28,373 bases of DNA from a virus. The notes beneath the pieces were generated by a model. The model worked only from the letters and a program-made list of their open reading frames with translations, made no database searches and was not told the origin of the DNA. The position numbers were made by a program, and so were the translations under genes. The stretch covers positions 1-28,373 of IMG/VR virus record IMGVR_UViG_3300025120_000398; one strand, written 5' to 3'. Positions 1 through 8,543 of the stretch are shown here, one piece after another. Each line of letters begins with the position of its first letter. The first letter of the stretch is position 1.

Positions 1-124
1 AGAACCATTCCAAGAAAGATTTGATAATTTACTTTGTGGTTACGTTTTTCAGATTGGGATCCTAGTACAAAATGACTTCCAAACTTGTACAATACCAGTA
101 ACTCAAGCAGGAGCAGGATATTAG
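1..124 (+). CDS. Virion protein, C-terminal part (gene wraps from window end)
   Basis: The reading frame is open from base 2 to the TAG at 122-124 and has no start codon here, so this is the 3' end of a gene. The 40 residues visible (EPFQERFDNL at the start, IPVTQAGAGY at the end) continue exactly in frame from the gene that begins at 27941, if the last five bases of the window (agaac) are overlaid on the first five. The joined protein would be 183 residues. It sits between the tail-assembly chaperone and a gp10-like tail-completion protein, which fits a head-tail joining or tail-terminator role. That role is inferred from position only; I do not recognise a catalytic motif. Confidence 0.75.
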   Translation, partial: EPFQERFDNLLCGYVFQIGILVQNDFQTCTIPVTQAGAGY

Positions 125-193
125 ATGTTTAAATTTAGAATATGGAAAATAGAAATACAACTTATACCACCAAAAATAACAATAAAAATATAA
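125..193 (+). CDS. Possible 22-residue basic, isoleucine-rich peptide
   Basis: A short ATG frame fills most of the gap between two virion genes, starting one base after the preceding stop. The product is basic and rich in isoleucine and lysine, with no motif. It could be a genuine small peptide or simply a chance frame in an A-rich leader. Nothing but its position supports it. Confidence 0.2.
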   Translation: MFKFRIWKIEIQLIPPKITIKI

Positions 194-200
194 AATAAAA

Positions 201-650
201 ATGGCAGACTTAACCGCAACAATAACAGAAGCAGTAGTATTGAATGGAAGCCTTAGAGGTTCTAGTAACTCAATAACAACAGCTAACATAGTAGATGTAT
301 ATGAAAGAATAGTAACTTGTACACAAGCACAAGATACAATAATAGCAGTTTTTGATACAGCACCATATAGCAGTCCTGGAGCTATTGATAGAGATAATGC
401 TAAATATATTAGAGTAACTAATTTAGACACTACTAATGAAATTGAATTAGCAGTAGTAGGTGTTGCAACTTCTTACATAGTAAGACTTAGAGCAGGAGCT
501 TCACATATTCTTTTTAATGGTGATGATATTATCAAAGGTGCAGGAAGTACAACTATTGTATTTGGAGTTACTGATGAATTAGCAAACCTTGAAGCACGAC
601 CAATAGGTGCAAATGATATTCAACTTGAATTATTTGTAGGGCTTGTATAA
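201..650 (+). CDS. Hypothetical virion/tail protein (149 aa)
   Basis: Complete gene with an A-rich leader and no Shine-Dalgarno sequence. The product is 149 residues, rich in A, T, I and V, with alternating patterns that suggest a beta-sandwich. It lacks a signal peptide, membrane segment or catalytic motif. Its stop overlaps the start of the gp10-like gene (TAATG), so the two are likely translationally coupled. The location, between a connector-type protein and the tail genes, suggests a virion component such as a tail-associated or decoration protein. I do not recognise the family, so the function is left open. Confidence 0.7.
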   Translation: MADLTATITEAVVLNGSLRGSSNSITTANIVDVYERIVTCTQAQDTIIAVFDTAPYSSPGAIDRDNAKYIRVTNLDTTNEIELAVVGVATSYIVRLRAGASHILFNGDDIIKGAGSTTIVFGVTDELANLEARPIGANDIQLELFVGLV

Positions 651-1192
651 TGAAAACAGATAATATAGAAAGATACTTGGAAAGTTTTGGTAGAAATGTT
701 GTTAAAGATTCTGAAAATCTTTTACACTCAAAAAAGGGTAGTACAGCTTTAGGGAAATCAATAAGATTTAAAGTTGAAACTACACCAACAGGCTTTAGTA
801 CTAAATTCTATATGGATGATTATGGAACTTTCTTAGACAAAGGAGTTTCAGGGAATAAAAAGAAACAATCTTTTCAAAACTATAAATTTAAAAATATGTC
901 AAGCCCTTATAGTTATAAAAGTAAAGGGCCTCCTATTGATATACTTTCTAAATGGATTAAAAAGAAAGGAATTAAACCTAAAGGAACTGGAAGAGGAAGG
1001 TCAAAAAATACAGGGCAATACATATCAGGATTAGCTTATTTAATAAGTAAGAAAATTAAAAGAGATGGAATTAAAAGTCTGAGTTTCTTTCAAAAACCTT
1101 TTGGCTTATGGTATGATAAACTTCAACACGATTTTTTAAAAATATTTAAACAAGATATACAGACTTACTTAACTACATTTTACAGACCATAA
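650..1192 (+). CDS. HK97 gp10-like tail completion / head-tail joining protein
   Basis: The 180-residue basic protein has the pattern of Bacteroidota-phage gp10-like proteins. These have an N-terminal helix, a central DYGTFLDKGVSG motif (residues 57-68) matching the conserved Y-x-x-x-L-(D/E)-x-G signature of that family, and a C-terminal KRDGIKSLSFF segment. Proteins of this type plug the neck or complete the tail in siphoviruses. The start overlaps the previous stop by one base. The gene lies before the tail-tip genes, which is in keeping with the role. The family call is from motif recognition, not a profile search. Confidence 0.65.
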   Translation: MKTDNIERYLESFGRNVVKDSENLLHSKKGSTALGKSIRFKVETTPTGFSTKFYMDDYGTFLDKGVSGNKKKQSFQNYKFKNMSSPYSYKSKGPPIDILSKWIKKKGIKPKGTGRGRSKNTGQYISGLAYLISKKIKRDGIKSLSFFQKPFGLWYDKLQHDFLKIFKQDIQTYLTTFYRP

Positions 1193-1205
1193 AAAATAAA
1201 AAAGA

Positions 1206-2630
1206 ATGGCAATAGCAAATTGTATCATAGAACAACATCCAAACGAAACAAGAATGCCAGTTGGGCAGCCTGTAATTTTTGCAGTTTCAAATAATCAAAT
1301 AGTAGCAAATGAAACAAAAGTAAAATTTATAGCAAATGTCTATATAAGCAATAAGGATCAACCTGTAATGAGTAGTAATGATGATATTGTTGGTAGTTTT
1401 AAAACAACACCAAATAATGCAGGGGTTGGAATATTTGACTTTAGTTCTGTAATTGAAAATTATTTAAAAGCTGATAATTTAGCAAGAATAGGAAGTCAAT
1501 ATAAAGAAACAGATACAGGCACACCAACTAACCATCCTATTCATTTAATTGATAAATTTTCTGGTAACAATAATGCAATAAGATATTTTGCAGTTCGCTT
1601 TAAATGTGAATTTTTAGGAGCTGATGCAAGCACGCCAAATTTAGTATCAACACCTTCAGGAACTTCAGTTGATACAGATGCGTATAAAATATTTAATGGT
1701 TATTTAAAGCATACTGATAAATTAGAGTTAGATGGTGTAAATTTTGGTTTTGATTTTTCACCATTTTATCTTAATAGTTCAAGTGTTAAATTCCTTACAA
1801 ATGCGCCTGCTATACAATATGCAAATATTAATGATTATGGTACTTTTCCTGTATTCAATAGAGGTGGTGAATGGGAGATAGAAGTAAAATGCTTTGATTC
1901 TACAGGTTCACCTTTGCTAAATTTTGATGTACCTAGATCTGTTGCTAATGGTGCTATAGATTATAATAGTGAAATGGGTTTTGAAATACTTTACTTTGGA
2001 TGCTTTCCTGCTAATTTACAGAATTGGAATAGTTCTTTTAGAGCCTTAGTAGCTGCAGGTACAATACAGGGTGGTTATATTACAGTTCAAGCTGAAGCTA
2101 TTAATGTGCCTGGCTTTAGTGCTGGAGATCCTCTAACGCAGCTTTACACTATTAATGTAAATTGTGCTAATACTAAAAATTATGAGCCTATACGATTGTG
2201 TTGGCTTAATCAGTGGGGTGGATGGGATTACTATACCTTCATTCAGAAATCAAGCAGAATGATTTCTACTAAAGGAAGTACATATAATCAAATTTCAGGA
2301 ACTTGGAACGAATCATCATATAGACTAAACGGTTTTAAAGGTGGTAAAAAAGCCTTTAGAGTTAATGCTACTGAAAAGATTACAATGAATACTGATTTTG
2401 TAAATGAATCAGAATCAGAATGGTTCGAAGAACTTATAAATAGCCCTGAAGTATATATGCTAAAAGGTTATGAAGATATAGTAGAAACTGAATCAGCTTT
2501 AATACAATATGTTACACCTGTAACACTTACTACTTCTAGTTATACAAGAAAGACTAAAGCTAATGATAAGTTAATGCAATACACATTTGAAGTAGAAAAG
2601 AGTAAAACATTAAGAACACAATCTATCTAA
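1206..2630 (+). CDS. Tail protein, probable distal tail or tail-associated structural protein
   Basis: Large 474-residue protein preceded by an A-rich leader. Composition (N, T, S, aromatic residues) and alternation fit a beta-rich virion protein. The first 90 residues look like a compact beta domain, and the C-terminal part (about 330-474) has conserved-looking WCWLNQWGGWD-type aromatic clusters (residues near 330-345). It overlaps by one base (TAATG) the 920-residue tail-tip gene, and such a pair usually forms the distal tail. There is no signal peptide or enzyme motif. Placement and size make a distal-tail role likely, but I cannot name a domain with confidence. Confidence 0.6.
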   Translation: MAIANCIIEQHPNETRMPVGQPVIFAVSNNQIVANETKVKFIANVYISNKDQPVMSSNDDIVGSFKTTPNNAGVGIFDFSSVIENYLKADNLARIGSQYKETDTGTPTNHPIHLIDKFSGNNNAIRYFAVRFKCEFLGADASTPNLVSTPSGTSVDTDAYKIFNGYLKHTDKLELDGVNFGFDFSPFYLNSSSVKFLTNAPAIQYANINDYGTFPVFNRGGEWEIEVKCFDSTGSPLLNFDVPRSVANGAIDYNSEMGFEILYFGCFPANLQNWNSSFRALVAAGTIQGGYITVQAEAINVPGFSAGDPLTQLYTINVNCANTKNYEPIRLCWLNQWGGWDYYTFIQKSSRMISTKGSTYNQISGTWNESSYRLNGFKGGKKAFRVNATEKITMNTDFVNESESEWFEELINSPEVYMLKGYEDIVETESALIQYVTPVTLTTSSYTRKTKANDKLMQYTFEVEKSKTLRTQSI

Positions 2631-5392
2631 TGTCAGTACAATTAATAGTATATCCTCAAAATTATGAAGGTGAAAGCAATCCTCTTCTAACCAGTCAACA
2701 AGAATTTATGGTTGATGGTATTAACTTTACTACTATAAATAGTGCTACTTCAACAGATGATACATCTTCTAATTTGGGATATCCTTATGAAGTATTAATA
2801 TCTACACCACCAGTTGATGTTAATACTTGGTATCGATATAGATACTCATCTTCTGGTTCTTATCCAGTTCAACCTGTAGAAGTAAGTGATAATTTACAAT
2901 TACATGTAGATACTACATCCTCTAATGTTTTAGGTAATGGAGTTTATCAGAGATTATCAAATTTAATAGTAGGGCAAGTATATACATTTACTATAGAACT
3001 GGTTACACCATCTCCTTTAGGTGTTATGATAAATGTAGGTATTTGGAACGCTATTCCAACTCCTATTGAAACTTACACTACAGATTTACTTCCTTTAAGC
3101 TCTACAGTTTCTGGTTCTTTTACAGCAACAGCAACTGATAATACTATTAATTTATTTTTATCAAATCCTATATCTTCTGCTATAACTTTAACAATAACAA
3201 GTATCTCAATACAAGGTCAAGGAATAACACCTACAGTTCAACATTTAGGTGAAGGGCAAGTAATATGCGACCTTTACGAAGATGAAGATATTCCTTTAAC
3301 TCTAAGTATTGATAATTTTAAAAATGTAGCTGAGAAAGTACAATCATACTCAAAGGCTTTTAATCTTCCTGCAACAAAAAGAAACAATCTCATATTTGAT
3401 AATATGTTCGAGATTACAAGAAGTTATAATGGTATTATATTTAATCCCTATATCAAAACACAATGTGTATTAAAACAAGATGGTTTTATATTGTTTCAAG
3501 GATATTTGAGAATGTTAGATGTAACTGATAAGGATGGTGAAATAAGCTACAATGTAAACCTTTATTCAGAAGTAGTTGCTTTAGCTGATACTTTAAAAGA
3601 TAAAACATTTAATGATTTAGGTTTTTCAGAACTAGATCATGACTATAATAAATCAAATATTAAATATAGTTGGAATGATAGCCCTGATACTTCTATTACA
3701 TATCTTAATCCAAGCACTTCAGGATATAGAAATGCTTATGAAACTGTGCGTTATCCTTTTGTAGATTGGAATCACCAATGGCTAAGATCTACTGGTAGCG
3801 TAGGTGTTGCAGGTTATCCTCAATTAGTAAACTTAGAACAAGCGTTTAGACCCTTTGTTCAAATAAAGTATTTAATAAATAGAATTTTTGAAGATACACC
3901 TTTTACATGGGAATCTAACTTTTTTAATACAGATAACTTTGCTAAATTATATATGGATTTTAATTTTGGAAATGATGGTATTCCTGTTAATTTTGATACA
4001 ACTACAAAAGGTGAATTATCTTCCAATAAAACTTTAACTACTTCTTATGCTGTAGTAGATTTTGATGATAATAATTTTTCTACTGAAGCAGGATATAGTT
4101 CAGGGGTTTTTTCACCTGTAAATGATGGTACAGAATATGTAATAGATACACTATTGCAAGGTACTACAAATGGTCTTAATTCCTATAATGTAAGATGGAG
4201 ATTATTTAGGGCTGCAACAGGATTAACAACTTCAATAGATCAAGCAAACCAAACTGTAAATGATGGTACTTATAATCCATTTGGATTTTGGTATTATGCT
4301 TCTGATTTTACCAAAACTTTAGATATAGGTGATACATTAAAACTTGAAATAAAAAAAGGTAGTGCGGGAGATATAGTTAGAGTAAGTCAATCAAATAACA
4401 CAAGATGCATAGCAACTGTTTCAGGTAAAACTGCTTCTATTAATTCAATAGGGCAAACACCTAGAGGTAAACTGAAACAATGGGGTTTTCTAAAAGGGAT
4501 CATGACAATGTTTAACTTAGTAAGCATTCCAGATGAAGATAATCCAAATAATATAATATTTGAGCCTTATGGAGATATATTCCACATTGATACAAATAGT
4601 AGTGATATGTCCGATTTATCTTTAGCTTCTAGAAGTATTCAGCATGACTGGACAGATTTATTAGATGTATCCGAGATGAAACTAACACCTTTAACAGATT
4701 TGAATAAAGATACTGTATTTAAATTTGTAGAAGATGATGATGACTATCCTTTTGCAGCTTATAAAAGTGCAGTACAAGGACATTTATATGGAAGTTATTT
4801 ACATACTGCTTTAACTCAAGCAGGTGGTATTTCTTCAGTATTACAAGGAACTAAAGAAATTGAAGCTGATCCTTTTGCAGCAACAGTATGTGATTCCTTG
4901 ATGGGCGTATGGAATGATTTTGTAGTTCCAAAAATTTATGCTATGAGTGAAGATGAAACTGAAGGCTTTGACAATAGCCCTAGAATTATGTTTAATAACG
5001 GAATAAAAGATACTGGAATTTCTTATTACATTCCTGCACAAAATGGTTTAAATAGCGAGAATCAAGAAAACTTTTTACAATTTACTCATTTAACAGATAT
5101 ACCTACTAGCACAAATACAAACGATTTTAATTTCGGAGAATGTCAATTATTAAATGGAGTAGGTGATTCTACTCCAAACAATCTTTATAATTTATATTGG
5201 GCACCTTATTATCAAGAGCTTTATAATCCAAATACAAGAATTATGAGTATCAAAGTTAATTTAAGTCCTTCAATAATTAACACTTTCAAATTTAGTGATA
5301 CTGTTATGATCAAGAATCGGGAATTTAGAGTGAATAAAATTGACTACAAGCCAAACGACTTAGCAACTGTTGAATTTATACTTATACCATAA
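2630..5392 (+). CDS. Tail-tip / baseplate hub-like protein with an inserted beta-sandwich
   Basis: At 920 residues this is the largest protein in the genome. Residues 1-75 form a leading domain. Residues about 85-197 look like a carbohydrate-binding-module-type beta-sandwich (repeated T/S-rich strands, YTFTIELVT, TLTITSISIQG). The remaining part starts with LGEGQVICDLYEDEDIPL (206-223) and a conserved-looking SKAFNLPATKRNN segment (241-253), which is typical of the large tail-tip proteins of flavobacterial phages. It is translationally coupled to its neighbours on both sides (TAATG overlaps). A role at the tail tip in host recognition or as hub scaffold is inferred. No peptidase or lysozyme signature was seen. 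Confidence 0.6.
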   Translation: MSVQLIVYPQNYEGESNPLLTSQQEFMVDGINFTTINSATSTDDTSSNLGYPYEVLISTPPVDVNTWYRYRYSSSGSYPVQPVEVSDNLQLHVDTTSSNVLGNGVYQRLSNLIVGQVYTFTIELVTPSPLGVMINVGIWNAIPTPIETYTTDLLPLSSTVSGSFTATATDNTINLFLSNPISSAITLTITSISIQGQGITPTVQHLGEGQVICDLYEDEDIPLTLSIDNFKNVAEKVQSYSKAFNLPATKRNNLIFDNMFEITRSYNGIIFNPYIKTQCVLKQDGFILFQGYLRMLDVTDKDGEISYNVNLYSEVVALADTLKDKTFNDLGFSELDHDYNKSNIKYSWNDSPDTSITYLNPSTSGYRNAYETVRYPFVDWNHQWLRSTGSVGVAGYPQLVNLEQAFRPFVQIKYLINRIFEDTPFTWESNFFNTDNFAKLYMDFNFGNDGIPVNFDTTTKGELSSNKTLTTSYAVVDFDDNNFSTEAGYSSGVFSPVNDGTEYVIDTLLQGTTNGLNSYNVRWRLFRAATGLTTSIDQANQTVNDGTYNPFGFWYYASDFTKTLDIGDTLKLEIKKGSAGDIVRVSQSNNTRCIATVSGKTASINSIGQTPRGKLKQWGFLKGIMTMFNLVSIPDEDNPNNIIFEPYGDIFHIDTNSSDMSDLSLASRSIQHDWTDLLDVSEMKLTPLTDLNKDTVFKFVEDDDDYPFAAYKSAVQGHLYGSYLHTALTQAGGISSVLQGTKEIEADPFAATVCDSLMGVWNDFVVPKIYAMSEDETEGFDNSPRIMFNNGIKDTGISYYIPAQNGLNSENQENFLQFTHLTDIPTSTNTNDFNFGECQLLNGVGDSTPNNLYNLYWAPYYQELYNPNTRIMSIKVNLSPSIINTFKFSDTVMIKNREFRVNKIDYKPNDLATVEFILIP

Positions 5393-6228
5393 TGCCTGCA
5401 ATACAATACATAAAAGGTTTTGATGTAAAACCTAAACGAACAACTTCTTTAGGATATGTAATTTTTACAGATGGAACTAATGAAATTACACCGAATCAAT
5501 TGCAATGTGAAGCCTATGGATATACATATGATAAAGCTTCAAGAACTTGTAGTGCATATAGATACAGTACAAGCCTACAAAGAGTATTTACTAATTTAAG
5601 CAACTTTATAAAAGGACAACAAAACCAAACGCAAAGAAATACAACTAACTCTCTTATAATGGGTGAAAGTAATATGATAGCAGGTGATTCTAGAAATAAT
5701 GTGATAGTAGGTAATAATAATGAAATTTCTAATGGTGTAAATAATGCTTCAGTATTTGGTAATTATGGTTTAGCTGAAAGAGATGGAGAAACTGTTATCG
5801 GTGGTGGGGGTTTTAGTGGTGCAGGTAAAGGTTATGCTCAAAGTTCTACAATAACACTAACAGGAACTACTACAAATGCTACACCTACTAGCCTTTTTGT
5901 AAATGGAGATGCAGCAACTACTATTATAGCTAGAGAATCTGGTGTAAATTATATTCAGGGCTTAGAAGCAAATATAATAGGCGTTAGAACTGGTGGTACA
6001 GCGGCAAGTGGTGCTGTAAATGATAGGATATTTTTAAGATTAACTGGAATAGTTTTTGAGAAAACACCTACACAATCAGTATCAACTTTAGCAAGTTCTG
6101 GTACAGTAACAGGATGGACTTCAGCAATTGGTTTTAGTGTAGATGATATGTTATTTCAAGTAACAGGAGCTGCAAATATGAATATAAGCTGGAGTTGTAC
6201 ATTAAATATTTATCAAATAATAACATAA
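5392..6228 (+). CDS. Tail fibre-like protein with trimeric-adhesin-type repeats
   Basis: A 278-residue protein. An N-terminal attachment region (1-83) is followed by about 55 residues (84-140) of short repeating units of the N-S-x-I-x-G / N-x-V-x-G-N-x-N type, closing with ETVIGGGG. These resemble the left-handed beta-roll head repeats of trimeric autotransporter adhesins and several phage fibres. The C-terminal part is a T/G/A-rich beta domain, suited to receptor binding. It sits between the tail-tip protein and the tape measure. It is probably a trimeric receptor-binding fibre; the repeats are visible in the sequence, while the oligomeric state is inferred. Confidence 0.6.
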   Translation: MPAIQYIKGFDVKPKRTTSLGYVIFTDGTNEITPNQLQCEAYGYTYDKASRTCSAYRYSTSLQRVFTNLSNFIKGQQNQTQRNTTNSLIMGESNMIAGDSRNNVIVGNNNEISNGVNNASVFGNYGLAERDGETVIGGGGFSGAGKGYAQSSTITLTGTTTNATPTSLFVNGDAATTIIARESGVNYIQGLEANIIGVRTGGTAASGAVNDRIFLRLTGIVFEKTPTQSVSTLASSGTVTGWTSAIGFSVDDMLFQVTGAANMNISWSCTLNIYQIIT

Positions 6229-6232
6229 AGAT

Positions 6233-7972
6233 ATGGCAAAAGAAGTATTAGAAATGGAGGTTAAGTCCAATATAAAATCAGTAACTAAAGAAACAGATGC
6301 ACTTGGTAAAAGTATAGGTAAGGCTAGTAATGATACTAAAGATTTAGATAAAGGATTAGAAGCTACAGGAAAATCAGGAAGTAAAGGGTTTAAAGCAATA
6401 GGAACAGCAGTTAAAGGTTTTGGAACAGCGTTAAAAGCAGCAGGGATAGGCTTAATTGTAGCTTTATTTGTTACTCTTAAAGAAGCACTAGAAAGAAATC
6501 AAAAAGTAATGAATACTGTTAATACTATTATGAGTACAGTATCAACAACCTTTAATCAAGTTGCAGATGTTCTAACAGATGTTGTTAGTTGGGTAACACA
6601 ATCAACAGATAGATTTGATGGACTTGGTAAAGTAATGGGTGGAATTGGTACTCTTATTCTTACACCATTTAAAAACACATTTTTACAAATTAAATTAGCA
6701 GTTTTAGGTGTACAACTTGCTTGGGAACAAAGTTTTTTTGGTGGTAAAGGTGAAGATTTAGCAAGAATAAATGAATTACAAACTAGCATAATAGAAACAG
6801 GAAGTGCTATAAAACAAGTTGGGGTTGATGCTTTAAATGCAGGTAAAGATATAATAACTAATTTTGGAGATGCTGTTGGTGAGATAGGAGCTATGGGAAA
6901 AATCGCTTTTGATGGAATTAGTGACATAAGTATAAAAGCAAATATAGAATTAGCAAAGGCTACAACTGCTGCTCAAAATAGCTCTAAATTAGCAGAAGCA
7001 GCAATACAAGGTTTAATTGAAAAGAATGACAAATTAGCCGAAACTCAAAGACAAATTAGAGATGATGAAACCAAAACTTTTGCTGAAAGAATAGAAGCTA
7101 ATAACGAATTAAATAATATTTTAGATAAACAAGAACAAGAGATGCTAAAATTAGCAGATACTAGAGTTGCTTCAGCAGCACTAGAATTGTCTGCAAATAA
7201 AGAAAATGTAGATTTACAAGTTGCATATCAACAAACATTAAATGATAGAGCAGGAGTTGAAGCACAAATAGCAGGATTCAGAAGTGAGCAAATGACTAAT
7301 GAAGTTTCTTTAGATAAAGAATTATTAGAAATAAAAAACCAGTTAAGAGTTGAAGCCTTAGAAGGAATGGCAAGGGAGTTAGAAGAATTAAAAATTGGGT
7401 ATGATGCACAGGTTGAAATGGCAAGAAAATCAGGTGTTGATATAACTGAAATTACAGCACAATATGAAAAGGAGCAATCCAAAATAAAAATAGCAAATGC
7501 TAAGGCTACATCAGATAGTATTAAAACTATAGATGATAAATTAGCAGATACAAAAAAGAAAACGCTTGAGATGGGAGCAGCAGCAGCTATGAAAATTGCA
7601 GGAGAAGGTTCTGCTATAGGAAAGTCTGTAGCAGTAGCTATGGCTATTATGAATACAAAAGAAGCGGTTACTGCTGCTTTAGGTGCTAAACCTTACGGCC
7701 CTTGGAATATTGCTCAAGCAGTTGCTACTGGTATATTTGGAATGACACAAGTACAGGGAATATTATCTACACCAACTCCTGGTGGAGGTGGAGGTGGCTC
7801 AGCAGGAAGTATAGGTGCAGCTCCACAAACCCCTGCACCACAAATGACTTCAGGAGCTTTTGATTTGTCTGGTGGAGTAGCTCCAGATCCTGTCCAGGCT
7901 TTTGTAATTACAGATTCCATGACAAATTCTCAGAACCAGCTTGCTAACATAAGAAGAAGAGCAACAATCTAA
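6233..7972 (+). CDS. Tape measure protein
   Basis: A 579-residue, largely helical protein with an extended charged N-terminus, a hydrophobic segment at about 66-82 (TALKAAGIGLIVALFVT) and long coiled-coil-like stretches (about 235-440). A second hydrophobic region (about 450-510) ends in a proline/glycine linker with six consecutive glycines, and the basic tail is NIRRRATI, an ending I recognise from Bacteroidota-phage tape measures. Tape measures set tail length and can insert into the host membrane. At roughly 1.5 angstrom per residue, the length predicts a tail of about 85-90 nm. It lies after the fibre gene rather than before the tail tip, which is unusual. Confidence 0.85.
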   Translation: MAKEVLEMEVKSNIKSVTKETDALGKSIGKASNDTKDLDKGLEATGKSGSKGFKAIGTAVKGFGTALKAAGIGLIVALFVTLKEALERNQKVMNTVNTIMSTVSTTFNQVADVLTDVVSWVTQSTDRFDGLGKVMGGIGTLILTPFKNTFLQIKLAVLGVQLAWEQSFFGGKGEDLARINELQTSIIETGSAIKQVGVDALNAGKDIITNFGDAVGEIGAMGKIAFDGISDISIKANIELAKATTAAQNSSKLAEAAIQGLIEKNDKLAETQRQIRDDETKTFAERIEANNELNNILDKQEQEMLKLADTRVASAALELSANKENVDLQVAYQQTLNDRAGVEAQIAGFRSEQMTNEVSLDKELLEIKNQLRVEALEGMARELEELKIGYDAQVEMARKSGVDITEITAQYEKEQSKIKIANAKATSDSIKTIDDKLADTKKKTLEMGAAAAMKIAGEGSAIGKSVAVAMAIMNTKEAVTAALGAKPYGPWNIAQAVATGIFGMTQVQGILSTPTPGGGGGGSAGSIGAAPQTPAPQMTSGAFDLSGGVAPDPVQAFVITDSMTNSQNQLANIRRRATI

Positions 7973-7982
7973 AATCAAATAT
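7966..7982 (+). repeat. Intergenic repeat AATCTAAAATCAAATA, copy 1
   Basis: The sequence at the end of the tape measure gene and just after its stop matches two later gene boundaries (8528 and 9828), apart from one missing A. It is followed by a copy of the TTCTATTATATARTA element. Confidence 0.6.
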
Positions 7983-7993
7983 AACTAACAAAA

Positions 7994-8008
7994 TTCTATT
8001 ATATAATA
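7994..8008 (+). promoter_or_regulatory. Repeated late element TTCTATTATATAATA, copy 1 (putative late promoter)
   Basis: One of five near-identical 15-base elements, each located just before a block of late genes. Its core, TATTATATAATA, is a perfect 12-base inverted repeat. Here it ends directly at the ATG of the Cys-rich head gene (8008). Conservation in otherwise unconstrained A/T-rich gaps, and a copy directly behind a terminator at 12.2 kb, argue for a promoter. An operator or a translation signal is an alternative. Confidence 0.6.
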
Positions 8009-8529
8009 TGCCATGCGAAAAATGTGAAAACGGAAAAGTAAAATGGGGAAAGACTGGCTCTTGTAAGTACGATACAAAAGCAGATTGTGAATCAGATAAT
8101 AAAGATTACTATAAAAAAAATACTATGAAACCAACACCACTAGGAAAAAAGTCGTATGAAGAATACGAGAAAGAATTAAAGGAATTTAATTTAAGTAAAG
8201 TTGAAAAAATTGAGTTGGGGTTAATTGATGACCTAGTTAAAAAAAGTAAAAAATCACTAGATACTTTTAGCGGTATTAACGCTTCAGCAAGAAAAGCAGG
8301 GCAAATAATAGACAAAGCAGAAACTGAAGCAAAAAAATTAAGTAAAGTTCTTAATCAATTAGAAGATGATTGGGATAAAGTTTTTAAACAAGCCAAAGAA
8401 TTAGGAGTAACAATAGAAGGTAAAACTAGAGGTTTTGCAGTAGATGTTAGTGCTACAGCAAACACAGTTAGAAATGCAGCAAGTCAATTAGAAAAAGCGT
8501 CTTCTATTGTTTATGGTATTGAAGATTAA
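8008..8529 (+). CDS. Cys-rich N-terminal module plus helical head-assembly module
   Basis: A 173-residue protein in two parts. Residues 1-31 hold four cysteines (C3, C6, C19, C27) in a CEKCENGKVKWGKTGSC layout that may bind zinc. From Met40 a charged helical part contains EKIELGLIDDL (67-77) and AKELGV. The helical part is paralogous to the C-terminus of the next gene (protease) and to the whole of the 9462 gene. An internal ATG at 8125 (MKPT) could yield the helical part alone. It lies directly upstream of the head protease, so an internal head, scaffold or protease-substrate role is plausible. No enzyme signature. Confidence 0.65.
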   Translation: MPCEKCENGKVKWGKTGSCKYDTKADCESDNKDYYKKNTMKPTPLGKKSYEEYEKELKEFNLSKVEKIELGLIDDLVKKSKKSLDTFSGINASARKAGQIIDKAETEAKKLSKVLNQLEDDWDKVFKQAKELGVTIEGKTRGFAVDVSATANTVRNAASQLEKASSIVYGIED

Positions 8530-8543
8530 TCTAAAAATCAAAT
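8528..8543 (+). repeat. Intergenic repeat AATCTAAAAATCAAAT, copy 2
   Basis: Second copy of the boundary repeat, lying between the Cys-rich gene and the protease gene. It leads straight into the protease ATG and lacks the late-promoter element that follows copies 1 and 3. Confidence 0.6.

Noticed and set aside
62-430. 122-residue minus-strand frame near the window start
   Set aside because: It lies opposite two virion frames that are supported by coupling and by the wrap-around gene. The translation is a hydrophobic, low-complexity shadow of A/T-rich sequence.
6556-6927. 123-residue minus-strand frame inside the tape measure gene
   Set aside because: Shadow of the long tape measure gene, P/S/I-rich without any domain.
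7781-7801. Poly-glycine (GGTGGAGGTGG) stretch in the tape measure gene as a repeat or recombination site
   Set aside because: It encodes a glycine linker near the C-terminus, as is usual in tape measures, and no second copy occurs.
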